Source: Gracilariopsis chorda
Lineage: Eukaryota; Rhodophyta; Florideophyceae; Gracilariales; Gracilariaceae
Reading direction: 5' to 3'
Assembly: GCA_003194525.1 (NCBI GenBank)
Contig: NBIV01000265.1
Location: forward strand, 1-64,000
Length of the DNA stretch: 64,000 bases
The notes below the pieces were generated by a model, which ran no database searches, was not told the origin of the DNA, and worked only from the letters and a program-made list of their open reading frames with translations. Positions 1 to 8,811 of the stretch are shown piece after piece. Numbering within the stretch: the stretch's first letter is position 1; every line of letters begins with the position of its first letter. The position numbers were made by a program, and so were the translations under genes.

Positions 1-401
1 ACCATATCCCGGCCTAGTCCCCCTGGGAGCTCGCCCTCCTCCACATAGGAGTCGATGAGGTCCGAGTCGGAAACCCATGTGGGGTGGAACCAGGGCGCAC
101 GCGAAAAGAGGAGAGCGTCTTCCCGGGGATTGCGGGCCCAAAGTGTCGACGGTGACACCCAGCCGGCGGCGGTCGCAGTGATCGGTATCGCTTGAGCGGA
201 ATTCCAGGCGGCGATACTCGCGGCATCCGAGGCATCCAAGGTTGGAACATGAGACGATCCTCCAGGCAGAGGCAAGGAGAGGAACCCAGAGGTTGGGTGA
301 CGAACCCACGACCCCGGCGTCGCGAAGGAAGGTTGTCCGCTCGCGGAAGTCCCCTGCGGGGCGCCCGCAGGCGGGTTGTTCGAAAACGGATTGTTGTTCA
401 T
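1..401 (-). CDS. Antisense accessory ORF of gypsy element 1 (copy A, N-terminal part)
   Basis: Minus-strand frame open from an ATG at 399-401 to the window edge (about 133 codons), so the C-terminus is missing. It begins with an Asn-rich stretch (MNNNPFSNN), as does copy C near 53 kb. It then reaches a segment with PWFHPT, DLI.SY and LPG that lines up with copy B (2600-4300) and copy C. It lies just upstream of a polypurine tract and LTR that read on the plus strand, so it is an antisense gene inside a Ty3/gypsy element whose body lies left of the window. Function unknown; no recognised domain. The frame is unbroken over the visible part. Confidence 0.72.
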   Translation of the reverse strand, partial: MNNNPFSNNPPAGAPQGTSASGQPSFATPGSWVRHPTSGFLSLPLPGGSSHVPTLDASDAASIAAWNSAQAIPITATAAGWVSPSTLWARNPREDALLFSRAPWFHPTWVSDSDLIDSYVEEGELPGGLGRDM

Positions 402-505
402 AGTAGAGAGGGGCGCAGAGTCTGTTGAAGAAGGTACTGAGGGTTGATCAGTTGTAACCGTGTTGGTACGGGGGACCGGTATCTCGGCGATTCCCTTGTC
501 GGGAC

Positions 506-513
506 TATTTATA
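506..513 (-). promoter_or_regulatory. TATA box candidate for antisense ORF copy A
   Basis: On the minus strand this reads TATAAATA, inside the 176 bp between the antisense start codon and the 3' LTR. It is about 105 bp upstream of the ATG. This suggests the antisense ORF has its own promoter. Copies B and C show only weaker AT-rich matches in the same place. Confidence 0.4.
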
Positions 514-564
514 CCCTTGCGCCTCATCTCCTCACGCCTATACTCGCGTTCGTTTTCGGCCCTT

Positions 565-577
565 AAGGAGGGGGATG
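565..577 (+). other. Polypurine tract before LTR-A
   Basis: The purine run AAGGAGGGGGATG directly precedes the LTR start. The same motif precedes LTR-B (4521-4533) and the 3' LTR at 53257, as expected for plus-strand priming of a gypsy element. Confidence 0.7.
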
Positions 578-1489
578 TGTAGTGCAATACATTCCCGCGT
601 ACGGGCGATGGTGAAACTCATATCTGAGGTGTACTCGGTGCGAGCGATGAAGCGGGATGCATGAATTTTAGCCCCGTTTACCGGGCTAATTAGCGGTCGG
701 GTTACCCAGGGTGGTTATGGGAACATTCATATTTTGTGGTACTTGCCCGGCAAGGGTGGTGGACACGTGGCTACAGCCCCGGCCAGGAGGCCCAAAACGG
801 CTACTTGTTTTAGTATAGTTTAGGGGTTAATTTTACTTAGGCTAGTGCACTACCTACTGTACTGCACTGAGCTAGTACTTGAGCGTCGGCCGCACGGCGG
901 CGAGCTCACCAAGAAAAGTAACAAGAGTTCGGCTCTGACTCTATTCGCCATGCGAAGTGTCTAACTCCTCGCGGAGGTACACCGCTTGCCCGATAGTTTC
1001 ACCCGACTCGCACCACCGAGGAGACCGTGCTCGTCGTACCCAGTGGGTTGTGACCACTCGTGGTATTCGTTGTTGTCGTGTGACCGCCCGTACAGGCCCT
1101 ATCTCCGCCCCAGTTTTGGGTATTGATATTACCGACGTGTGTCGTGAGACCGTGAGACCATCCCTTCCCCTCATATCCCCTAACCACCGCGCGGTGCGTG
1201 TTCGTGTGTGTGTATCGGCACCCCCCTCCGGGGTCTGTTCCCGCTTTCCGCACGCCCCCGTCGGGTGGTCCCTTTCCCTCTTTTGTTCCCCTGTTCGCAG
1301 GCTACTTCCGGACCAGCCGTGGTTCCGACCCGTTCTAACCCCTAAACCTCCGAGGTACATCCAGGCTCCCGACGGAGTTACACCCGTCATACGGGACACG
1401 GAGGGCTCTACCCAGCTGGGCCTACCTCTCCAAGAGAGCAAGGCTTCGAGCTGCCTTGGGTGCCTTTCCCACACCGGGATTGCACCACA
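578..1489 (+). repeat. 3' LTR of gypsy element 1 (LTR-A, 912 bp)
   Basis: Starts TGTAGTGCAAT and ends ATTGCACCACA, an imperfect terminal inverted repeat of the TG...CA type. The same end motifs bound the 902-bp LTR pair at 42830 and 53257. The length and the polypurine tract in front support an LTR. Its sequence is far from LTR-B, so the two belong to different elements and are not a pair. Confidence 0.7.
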
Positions 1490-2306
1490 AGTCACGGCAG
1501 ATCCCGGTGTATGGAACCCTGATGTACAGGACGCTTCGACACCCTCGCAAGTGGATGCGCAAGGTCCCACAAATGGGTTATCTGAAATTGAATCGTCTCT
1601 CATTAGAGGAAGTCTCTCTGGTACTGTACCAAGCAGCTCAGATCATCTGAATTCAGCTCACAGTATTGAAAGACTGGTTGCGTCAACCCCAGCAGGGATG
1701 GCCCACACCGCATATGCAGGAGAGCCTGATCGCCACGTGTTGCGAGATGTGCACCACACACCCATTCACGGTGACACAGCTCTGCAGTACAGGACGACGA
1801 CAGCCAACCATTTGGATACGCCTCGCCAACCGGCACCCGCCGTGGCACATGAACCGCCTCCCCGTCACCAACCGTTGGAAATGGGACGAGGAAGCCTTCG
1901 CAGACTAGCGGTACGATCTCCCGAATCCGATGGGGTAGCGTCAACCTCAACGAGGAATTCAGTCGACCCTCATCAGGAAATCACATGGTCAACGCCGCAA
2001 GCGAACGCCACGAACCGTTGGACGGACTCATCACCGGCTTTGCCGTCGGAAACAGCCGTTGTACGGACTGCAACCGGAACCGCGAAGCGTGACGTTTACT
2101 CGAAGGAGTTCATTATCGACCGTATCGTCGGGCACAGTTACAACCCAGAGGGATATATTCAGTACCAGGTGCGCTGGTATGGGTACCCGCCGTCCCATAA
2201 CACGGACGAACCGGTAGAGAACTTGCCCCGATCGAAAATCGTGCAGTATCACCACCGTACCAGAACGGGAATACCAGGCACGATTGACCGAGCGCTCGTT
2301 GGATAA
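1490..2306 (+). pseudogene. Gypsy element 2 pol C-terminal fragment with chromodomain
   Basis: An open frame continues from inside LTR-A to a TAA at 2304; only the part after 1490 is taken as real. It starts with a Ser/Thr/Pro-rich linker like that in the element at 42.8-54.2 kb. It ends in a chromodomain (about 2090-2300) with YSKEFIIDRI, GYIQYQVRWYGY and the acidic/aromatic closing motif. A nearly identical arrangement is seen at 51.0-51.2 kb. Protease, reverse transcriptase and integrase are absent, so this is a 5'-truncated element. Chromodomains of chromoviruses direct integration to particular chromatin; here the function is lost or unclear. Confidence 0.7.
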
Positions 2307-2599
2307 TCCACTGACTTGGTCAGGTGAGCCGTGAGCCCGGTTTTCCGGTGTGAAGATGGATGCCTTGAGAATGCGAGAAGATGGAAATCTCATGGAAGAG
2401 AAGATGAAGCTGGCTCATGAAGAGAAGAAGAAGACCCTGGATAGGAAGAAGCAAGGAAGAAAAAGAAGAAAAAGACACAAGCCCCACGAGGGAAGTTAAG
2501 CGTTTATTCGTTAACACGTAATTGCCCTCGCCTACCACTACCACGACCCCAACTATCAGGGATGGTGGACGCCAACCGTGGGAACATCACTTCGCTCCC

Positions 2600-4300
2600 T
2601 CAAGAGGATGGACCACCACTCTGATGAGGATGGCCTGGCTGCGCCAGCAGCGCTAGCATGGCCGCCCGCATTTGCGCGATGTCACCGGAAGCTCCCGAGG
2701 TATCCATTCCTAGTTCGCCAAGGAATTGGGTAATGATGGCCGCACGGTCCTGACCGGTCACACTCGCCGATGGCGTGCCACTTCCAACCGGAGCGGTACG
2801 GAAGGGACCACCACCGACGTGAGGAATGTTCCAAGACGGAACCTGACTCGGCCCAGCCGGAGGAGCCACGGATGGACCCGGAGTAGAGTACGCCGGCACC
2901 CTGAAGCCCTCAGCTGAGGGAAGGCCACCGCCACCGTTTGCGCCCACCCCAGTCGCGGGAGGATCATTGTCCATCATTGGATCGGCCTCCTCATAGGGTT
3001 GGAAGTATCCGTCAGTGACGATGTAGCCCGTCGGATGACCCGGTGGAACAACTCGCTCGCGATCGCGGAGTGCCAATGCCTCCGGCTCGGAGATGAAGCA
3101 ACGCTCTACGGGATCGTAGTAGACGTAATCACCCGCCAACGGAGTTCGGCGCCCCGGAGACCGGTCGGCTGGATTGGCACCTTGATGACGGCGACTCCAT
3201 TGGATGGGCACACTGTTCCAGTCAACCTGGTCCATCGCGTCCAACAGGGAGATAGCCTCATTATAGTTGCCGGCACCGCCGAGGACGAGGGAGAGATCCA
3301 ATGAACGGATGCCACTACGCACTCGCGGAGGGAGATACCACAGTCTGAACTGGTCGTAAACCTCGAAGACGAGATACGCCGCTGCGCGGGCGACCCACTC
3401 AGTGAGGACAACGGACCACCACCCGGAGAACGGATTGCTGCATAGTCGACTACCGATGTAGTTGATGCATGGCGGAAGCTCGATGTAGCAACCCCTGCAA
3501 GCCTCGTGGGCAGCCCACATCCTCGGTAGGGGAACGTAACGGCCTCGCATGTACTGCGGTCGGATGCGCTCAGCTTCAACGTTCTGATACGGTATCATGT
3601 ACCCGAAACGGGACCGGGAACGACGTTCAAAACGGATCATCTGGAGGAAGTTAGACCGCGGATTATGGCGAAGATAACGGAACTCAGCACGAAGTATCGG
3701 CCTTGCCCAACACAGGTAGTTCTGGTGAACAGATGCCGCTGGACCCCGCTCTGGGATGGACGGAGCCAACGCTGCTAAGTGGTCCCCATACCCCATTTCA
3801 CCCTGGGTGCGGTAGAAGGCAATATCAAACTGATATTCTTCTGGGACCGGGAATTCCGATGGAGTCCGATACAACCGCTGATACGCGAGCTGAATCATCG
3901 CGATACGCGCTTGCGCCCCACTCTCACCACGACGGTGGGCCAAGACGTGCGTCGGCACGGCGACCCGGTTACGCCAGTCGAAGCTGAGATTCATCCATAC
4001 GTGGAGATCGCCCGGAAGGAGTCCGCTACCATCAGCATACTGCTCGATGAGATCTTCATTTTGCACCAACGTTGGGTGGAACCAAGGCGCACCGCTGTAG
4101 CGAGAAGGCTGCTCGGCCGGATCAACGGATACCAGCTCGTCGTACGACGGTAGTGCGCTCGCCGCAGGCGACGGAACCGACATAATCGGAGTGGCAGGTG
4201 TACCGCCCGAGGCGTTGCTTGGATGACCCGCAGAGGACAGAAGCGGTGCAGTCGGAAAAACCGGAAAAGAAACCCGATGGCGGAAGATTGTTCCCGCCAT
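2600..4300 (-). CDS. Antisense accessory ORF of gypsy element 2 (copy B, 566 aa)
   Basis: A long uninterrupted minus-strand frame between the chromodomain end (2306) and the polypurine tract (4521). The central part (about residues 70-340) matches copy C along its length. Shared motifs are PWFHPT, YRTQGEMGY, MIRFERR, RSRFGY, RGRYVP, EACRGCYIELPP and TEW. A C-terminal motif of the type (T/S)QFL with G-(M/L) is shared too. The true start may be the ATG at 4325 in another frame: that frame begins MNPSNN, matching the Asn-rich starts of copies A and C, and would need a one-base shift in the A/G-rich run near 4255-4270. Rich in Arg, Tyr, Trp and Pro; no signal peptide or membrane segment seen. No known domain recognised. 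Confidence 0.75.
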   Translation of the reverse strand: MAGTIFRHRVSFPVFPTAPLLSSAGHPSNASGGTPATPIMSVPSPAASALPSYDELVSVDPAEQPSRYSGAPWFHPTLVQNEDLIEQYADGSGLLPGDLHVWMNLSFDWRNRVAVPTHVLAHRRGESGAQARIAMIQLAYQRLYRTPSEFPVPEEYQFDIAFYRTQGEMGYGDHLAALAPSIPERGPAASVHQNYLCWARPILRAEFRYLRHNPRSNFLQMIRFERRSRSRFGYMIPYQNVEAERIRPQYMRGRYVPLPRMWAAHEACRGCYIELPPCINYIGSRLCSNPFSGWWSVVLTEWVARAAAYLVFEVYDQFRLWYLPPRVRSGIRSLDLSLVLGGAGNYNEAISLLDAMDQVDWNSVPIQWSRRHQGANPADRSPGRRTPLAGDYVYYDPVERCFISEPEALALRDRERVVPPGHPTGYIVTDGYFQPYEEADPMMDNDPPATGVGANGGGGLPSAEGFRVPAYSTPGPSVAPPAGPSQVPSWNIPHVGGGPFRTAPVGSGTPSASVTGQDRAAIITQFLGELGMDTSGASGDIAQMRAAMLALLAQPGHPHQSGGPSS

Positions 4301-4520
4301 GCGGATCGTTGTTGCTGGGATTCATCGCTGAAGGCGCGGAAGGTAAAGCAGGACGTCGCGGGATAGGCGTAGAGTTGCTGACGTCGAGTTGTTCTCGGTG
4401 GATATCCACTTGAGTGGAGACAAAACCCGAGTCGGATACGGTACCATCACTTGACGCGGATATACTTACGCACAACGCGCTGTCGCGGCGAACGCTCACC
4501 GAATGTGGTTCTTGCTCCTT

Positions 4521-4533
4521 AAGGAGGGGGAGA
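4521..4533 (+). other. Polypurine tract before LTR-B
   Basis: AAGGAGGGGGAGA directly before TGAAGTGCAAC. It matches the tracts at 565-577 and 53245-53256. Confidence 0.7.
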
Positions 4534-5313
4534 TGAAGTGCAACGCTCCTAGCGGTATCAGCACGTCGTGCGCTCATATCCCGCTCTGGCGATGCTCACC
4601 ACTTTGCCGTGAAGTATGGGTGTTACACCGGTAATCTGTTTCCGTTGGAAGGGCCCCAATTTGGTTGACAAGTGTAGTGCACAGCATTGCTGGCTTGTGC
4701 CACACGTGTGTAGTGTTTTGCACCCCCGTAGGGACATTATTAGTTATTATTAGTTAATTACTACTGTACTGTCAGGGCGCGGACCACCACTACTTATGTG
4801 TGTGAGCTCCGGCTGCCCGGGTCAAAGTAAACGCAACAAGCGAGTGCCTGGCTCTAACTCAGGTTCCCTGGTGAGTGTCCACCTCCGTCTGGAGAGACGC
4901 CATCCTGTGAAGGCCTAGTTACCCACCTCGTGGAGCTCAGCACATTCTTACCACTATTGTGTTTATTTTTGTGCACGCTTTTACAGCGATTGTTATTCCT
5001 TGCCCCGTATACAGGTGTTGCTTCACTAGCAACTACCGGTGATTACCGTTGCTGTTTTCGCCACCGCCCCACTCGTGTGGACACCGTGCCGCTCTTGCGC
5101 GTCGCCCACCACTCGTGTGTCGCTGCATTTTCCGCTTTCCCACTCCGTGGTCTGTCTTTGTCTCTACACCTGTACGCCAGTCGTGACGGTGAGTCCCGGT
5201 CTTACACCCGGCTCCGTGCACTCACCACAGGTGGTTCTGTCGCTGCGCTACCCTGCTGAGGAGGACGTCGAACACCCTCGTGTGTCTGTCCCATCTTGGG
5301 GTATTGCACCACA
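4534..5313 (+). repeat. 3' LTR of gypsy element 2 (LTR-B, about 780 bp)
   Basis: Begins TGAAGTGCAAC after a polypurine tract and ends ATTGCACCACA at 5313. These ends match those of LTR-A and the 902-bp LTRs. Shorter than the others, and the interior is divergent. No matching 5' LTR is present, in keeping with a 5'-truncated element. Confidence 0.65.
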
Positions 5314-5354
5314 TTACCCTCGTAGACCCGAATTTCAGCCTTACCAACACTTCC

Positions 5355-5540
5355 TCAATGATGCTCACGAGCTTCAGTTGAATCTGATAATATGAGGAGT
5401 GAATGTTCAGGGAGCAAGATCACGAATCCACTTCCAATACCCTCGGGAAAAACTTTCTCGATGGTGCTTACGAGCTTTGGTTGAATCTCAGAATATGAGG
5501 AACGAATGTTGAGAGAGCACGATCACGATTCCCTATGCCT
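5355..5540 (+). repeat. Imperfect tandem duplication, period 103 bp
   Basis: The block beginning TCAATGATGCTCACGAGC at 5355 recurs at 5458 with scattered substitutions. Shared stretches include TTGAATCT, ATATGAGGA and GATCACGA. It lies just outside LTR-B. No coding sense was seen. The stretch from here to 5970 holds nothing else I recognise. Confidence 0.6.
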
Positions 5541-5970
5541 CTTCTCCCTCGGCTACGCTCACCCGTTTGCACAAAGATGGCGCCAAATGGCAATTATGAT
5601 TTTTACGTTGTGCTGACTTGGCGGCCGGAGAGAGCAGGGATAGAAGGAATGCTCTGACTCTGCGGATCTATTGGTTGAAATCCAAAATAGGGGCGTATTA
5701 TTGGCTACAGTAAGATCAAGTGGCACGGGCACTTGCGCAGCTCGCCGTGGCACGTGCCCGCTGACTCTCTCTTTTTATTGGTGCAAATGCGCCCTAACTC
5801 GCCTACACTATCTAATTCGTGTATTTTAGCCCTTCCCCATCTATATCTAGTCGTATTCTTGCAATGCACTGTAATAATGTAGGAATTTTGATGATGTTTC
5901 ATTTGGGCGATCGAGAGCGTAACGTGGGCGTGTGATATATTTGGGATGAGAAAGTCAAGCCGCACGACTC

Positions 5971-6344
5971 TAGTGTCTATCAGACCGGTGCGCTGACCTC
6001 ATATGAGGTTAGCGCAACGGCACGCAAAATTAAAAAAAATTGAAATCTGATCCGCATGGCCCTACATTTCAAATTTCGAACTTGAAATATGGCTAACCAG
6101 GTGGTCTTTGAACTATAAGATAGGTGGACGCGGCCATTTTGTACGAATGTTTTTGACGATAGTGCTTGATGTGACAGCTACGACTGTTGGTGATGTGTTG
6201 TGGACATGGTTCAGCGCTGCCGGCGTAGAAGACATGATGAAAAGATCAAAGTGAAAAAGTTTTTGGAAAAGTTTTAAGGTTTTGATAAAGTTCTAGAGTA
6301 ATTAAAATTGACCTCATATGAGGTCGCTGGTCAGATAGACACTA
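5971..6344. mobile_element. MITE, about 370 bp, flanked by TA
   Basis: The left end reads GTGTCTATCAGACC from 5973 and the right end gives GTGTCTATCTGACC on the other strand ending at 6342. Each is followed inward by the palindrome ACCTCATATGAGGT. Both outer edges carry TA (5971-5972 and 6343-6344). The interior is AT-rich with no coding frame. TA flanks with short inverted repeats fit a Tc1/mariner-type non-autonomous element. A 4-bp CTAG duplication would also fit the flanks. Confidence 0.72.
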
Positions 6345-7652
6345 GGTCTGGTTCTTTTTGGGTGCGCCGTGAGTGCGGCCGGTGGTGATCGCCGCCGGCC
6401 GTACGCTTGTAGAAATGCATGCTCTTCACTCCAGGTTCTGTGAAGTGCAGTGTAGACTCGTCAGGTCGACACCCAATGTTCCAGTCGTCCTTCGTTGAAA
6501 CCGAAACTCTTTTCACACTTCAACCTGTTTCTGCATTTTTGTTTTGTTTTGCCCTCCCTCCCGCCCGTTTGCTTTATGCGGTCATCGCATTGTTCCTTTT
6601 AATCACAGTCGTGGTTGTGATTAATTTTCTATAGCGCTAGGATGAACATTACAACGCATTGTAGCAGCTCGGCTGGGTGCCGTCTGATATATTCACACTA
6701 CGAGTGATATCACCTATTCTAGCGAAAGAAATGCCTGCACCGCAACGCAGTCTTTCCCGAATCTTAAAACATCTGGTTCCGGTTCGCGCACGGGCGCATT
6801 AATGCATTTTACTGACTAAATCTCTCCCCATTGCACGATTTACGGCATGCTACAGATAGTTTTGATATTATCTGTCGATGTTCATCGTTCAGAGAGAATG
6901 TTCTCATGGTTTACGAACTCAAAGCACATATTGAGGCTGTGTGTGTGTGTGGTTATGGGCATGTGCCTCTAATTCCAAGGCAACGGTATTCGCTTTCTAC
7001 AAGTAGAATGTTAATTATCTATTCAACGGCAAATTCCCCTAATAGACCCATTCGCATCTACAGTTGGCTTCCTCATCCGGCGTAACTTTATAGTGTTTTA
7101 TAGCCTTTTCGGAAGGTCGGCACACCTCGACGGGCGGAACTGCATGTGCCCTGAGCACTACTCGCTAAATTGAGGCTCTATAATAGACGAATGAAACAAT
7201 GTAAGACATGGAACACTCAAGTACGAAGGTTCCACATAAGATCTAAATTTATCAACTTCCAGCATACCGGACATGAAACCTTCCTTACTTAGAAATTCGG
7301 GGTTGCTCGGACCATTCAGCACTGAGAAGCACTTATCAAGCGCCAAGGGTAGAAATCCTCGAAAGAAAAGATTAAAGGACTGCCTGCAATCGTAACATAG
7401 AAGGCTGACATCGTTTTCCATCTCCAGAAGGCCAGCTCGGCAGCCAGAGGAAATTGTCAGCAACTGCATCTGATGCACTAGTGCGATCCTCGTCAATCCA
7501 GGGAACGAGAGAAGACTAATAAAGCAACATTACTAAAACGCGCCATACCTTAGCCAAAATCAACTTCGTGAAAACTCAAAGAGGACCCCCCACACGTACA
7601 AGCCAATGCAGCGCACTCTCTCATAAACAATCTGCCGAGAGGAGACTGTGAT
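6345..7652. other. No recognised gene
   Basis: Short open frames occur on both strands (for example minus 7158-7496), but none has a domain, repeat or codon pattern I can support. I see no inverted or direct repeats of note here. Confidence 0.4.
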
Positions 7653-8606
7653 ATGTGGTACGACGGATCGGTAGGGGATTATGAAGGGGACAAACATGCC
7701 TGGTCAAGACGTGTAGCTGTTCGTTCGGTTGACGACCGGCTTACTGCCATTCTGTATCCCATACCGGACCAAACCCAGAACGATGAGTCCATCCACTTCT
7801 TCCGAACGAAGCGGAATATCGAACCATCTATGTGGATCCATTACGATGATGGCTACACAATGGCTTACAAGAACAGTAGTGCCCCCTATGCTATCACGGA
7901 CTCCGACGGACATACACACGAAGTTCAACACAGCACCAGGAAAAGTGGGCACCAGCGCGTACGAGACATGGTGGAACGCACAGGGAGAAACAGAACATGG
8001 AGTAGAACCAGCGAGAGTTAACGTCTGTTCGTTCACGATAGATATTGGTGTGGTCAGACACGCACTCAGAAAGGTCAGGACTTCACGGATAAGACAATCT
8101 GGGTTTTCGTAGATTCGCTTTCGCTCGTGGATGCGTCACAAGGAAAGTTGCGGACACAGTGTACTTCGCTTCAAATTTTGGCACTTGAACTTGACCGACT
8201 GAGTAACTCATGCAACGTATACATTGTTTGGGTACCCAGTCACCGCGGTCTTGATCGAAACGAACGAGTAGATAGGCTTGCAAAGTCTGGATTGCACATT
8301 CCGTAGGACGAACATCTACTGGTACCTGTAGATTACTTGGACATCAAGACTCAACTGAAGCTCAAATCAAAGAGTAAGAAAGTTTTTCGTATCACCCAAG
8401 AGGTCGGCGGGAAGGCGAAGAAAAAGGGGTATGCGGAAGTGACGATCTCGCAGTTTCCGACCTCTCATTTACCACAATTACACCCTCTGGAATCGTACAT
8501 GAACAATCAAATTGTTCGAGCGAGTGCGACAAACAGGCGAAAACAGATGTTAACCACGTCTCATTTCGATCCCCGCTGCCCAATGCCTCTTGGCGAAATG
8601 AGTTAG
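7653..8606 (+). pseudogene. RNase H-domain remnant of a retroelement
   Basis: Plus-strand frames joined by shifts carry the RNase HI acidic motifs in order. These are HYDDGYT near 7840, WVFVDSL near 8100-8120, and VWVPSHRG followed by NERVDRLAKSGL near 8225-8290, ending at a stop at 8304. A basic tail frame follows (8337-8606). The domain removes RNA from RNA-DNA hybrids in retroelements. The remnant has at least one frameshift and no intact reverse transcriptase next to it. The His-containing PSH motif resembles that of non-LTR elements, but the class is uncertain. Confidence 0.55.
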
Positions 8607-8747
8607 CTACATCTCAATAAAGAAGGGATCACTCATTGTTAGAGTGGATTAGAAGATGGTTGTTAAAGTCTTTGGTATTTCTCAGGAGGAGAACTGTCTG
8701 TAGGATAGCTCACCTGGTGTTAACATAGTTTGTTGCATCAGACCACA

Positions 8748-8811
8748 TTAAAGAAGATGATGAAAAGGTAGGCAGCCTGCTTACCCTTTTCATCATGTTC
8801 TTCTTCTTTAA
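8748..8811. repeat. Imperfect inverted repeat (hairpin) after the RNase H remnant
   Basis: TTAAAGAAGATGATGAAAA at 8748 pairs with the reverse of 8785-8811 (CATCATG then TTCTTCTTCTTTAA), with a short loop near GGCAGCCTGC. It may mark an element end or be a folded transcript segment. No coding role. Confidence 0.45.

Noticed and set aside
957-2306. A single 449-codon gene
   Set aside because: The first half lies in LTR-A; only the part after 1490 has retroelement features.
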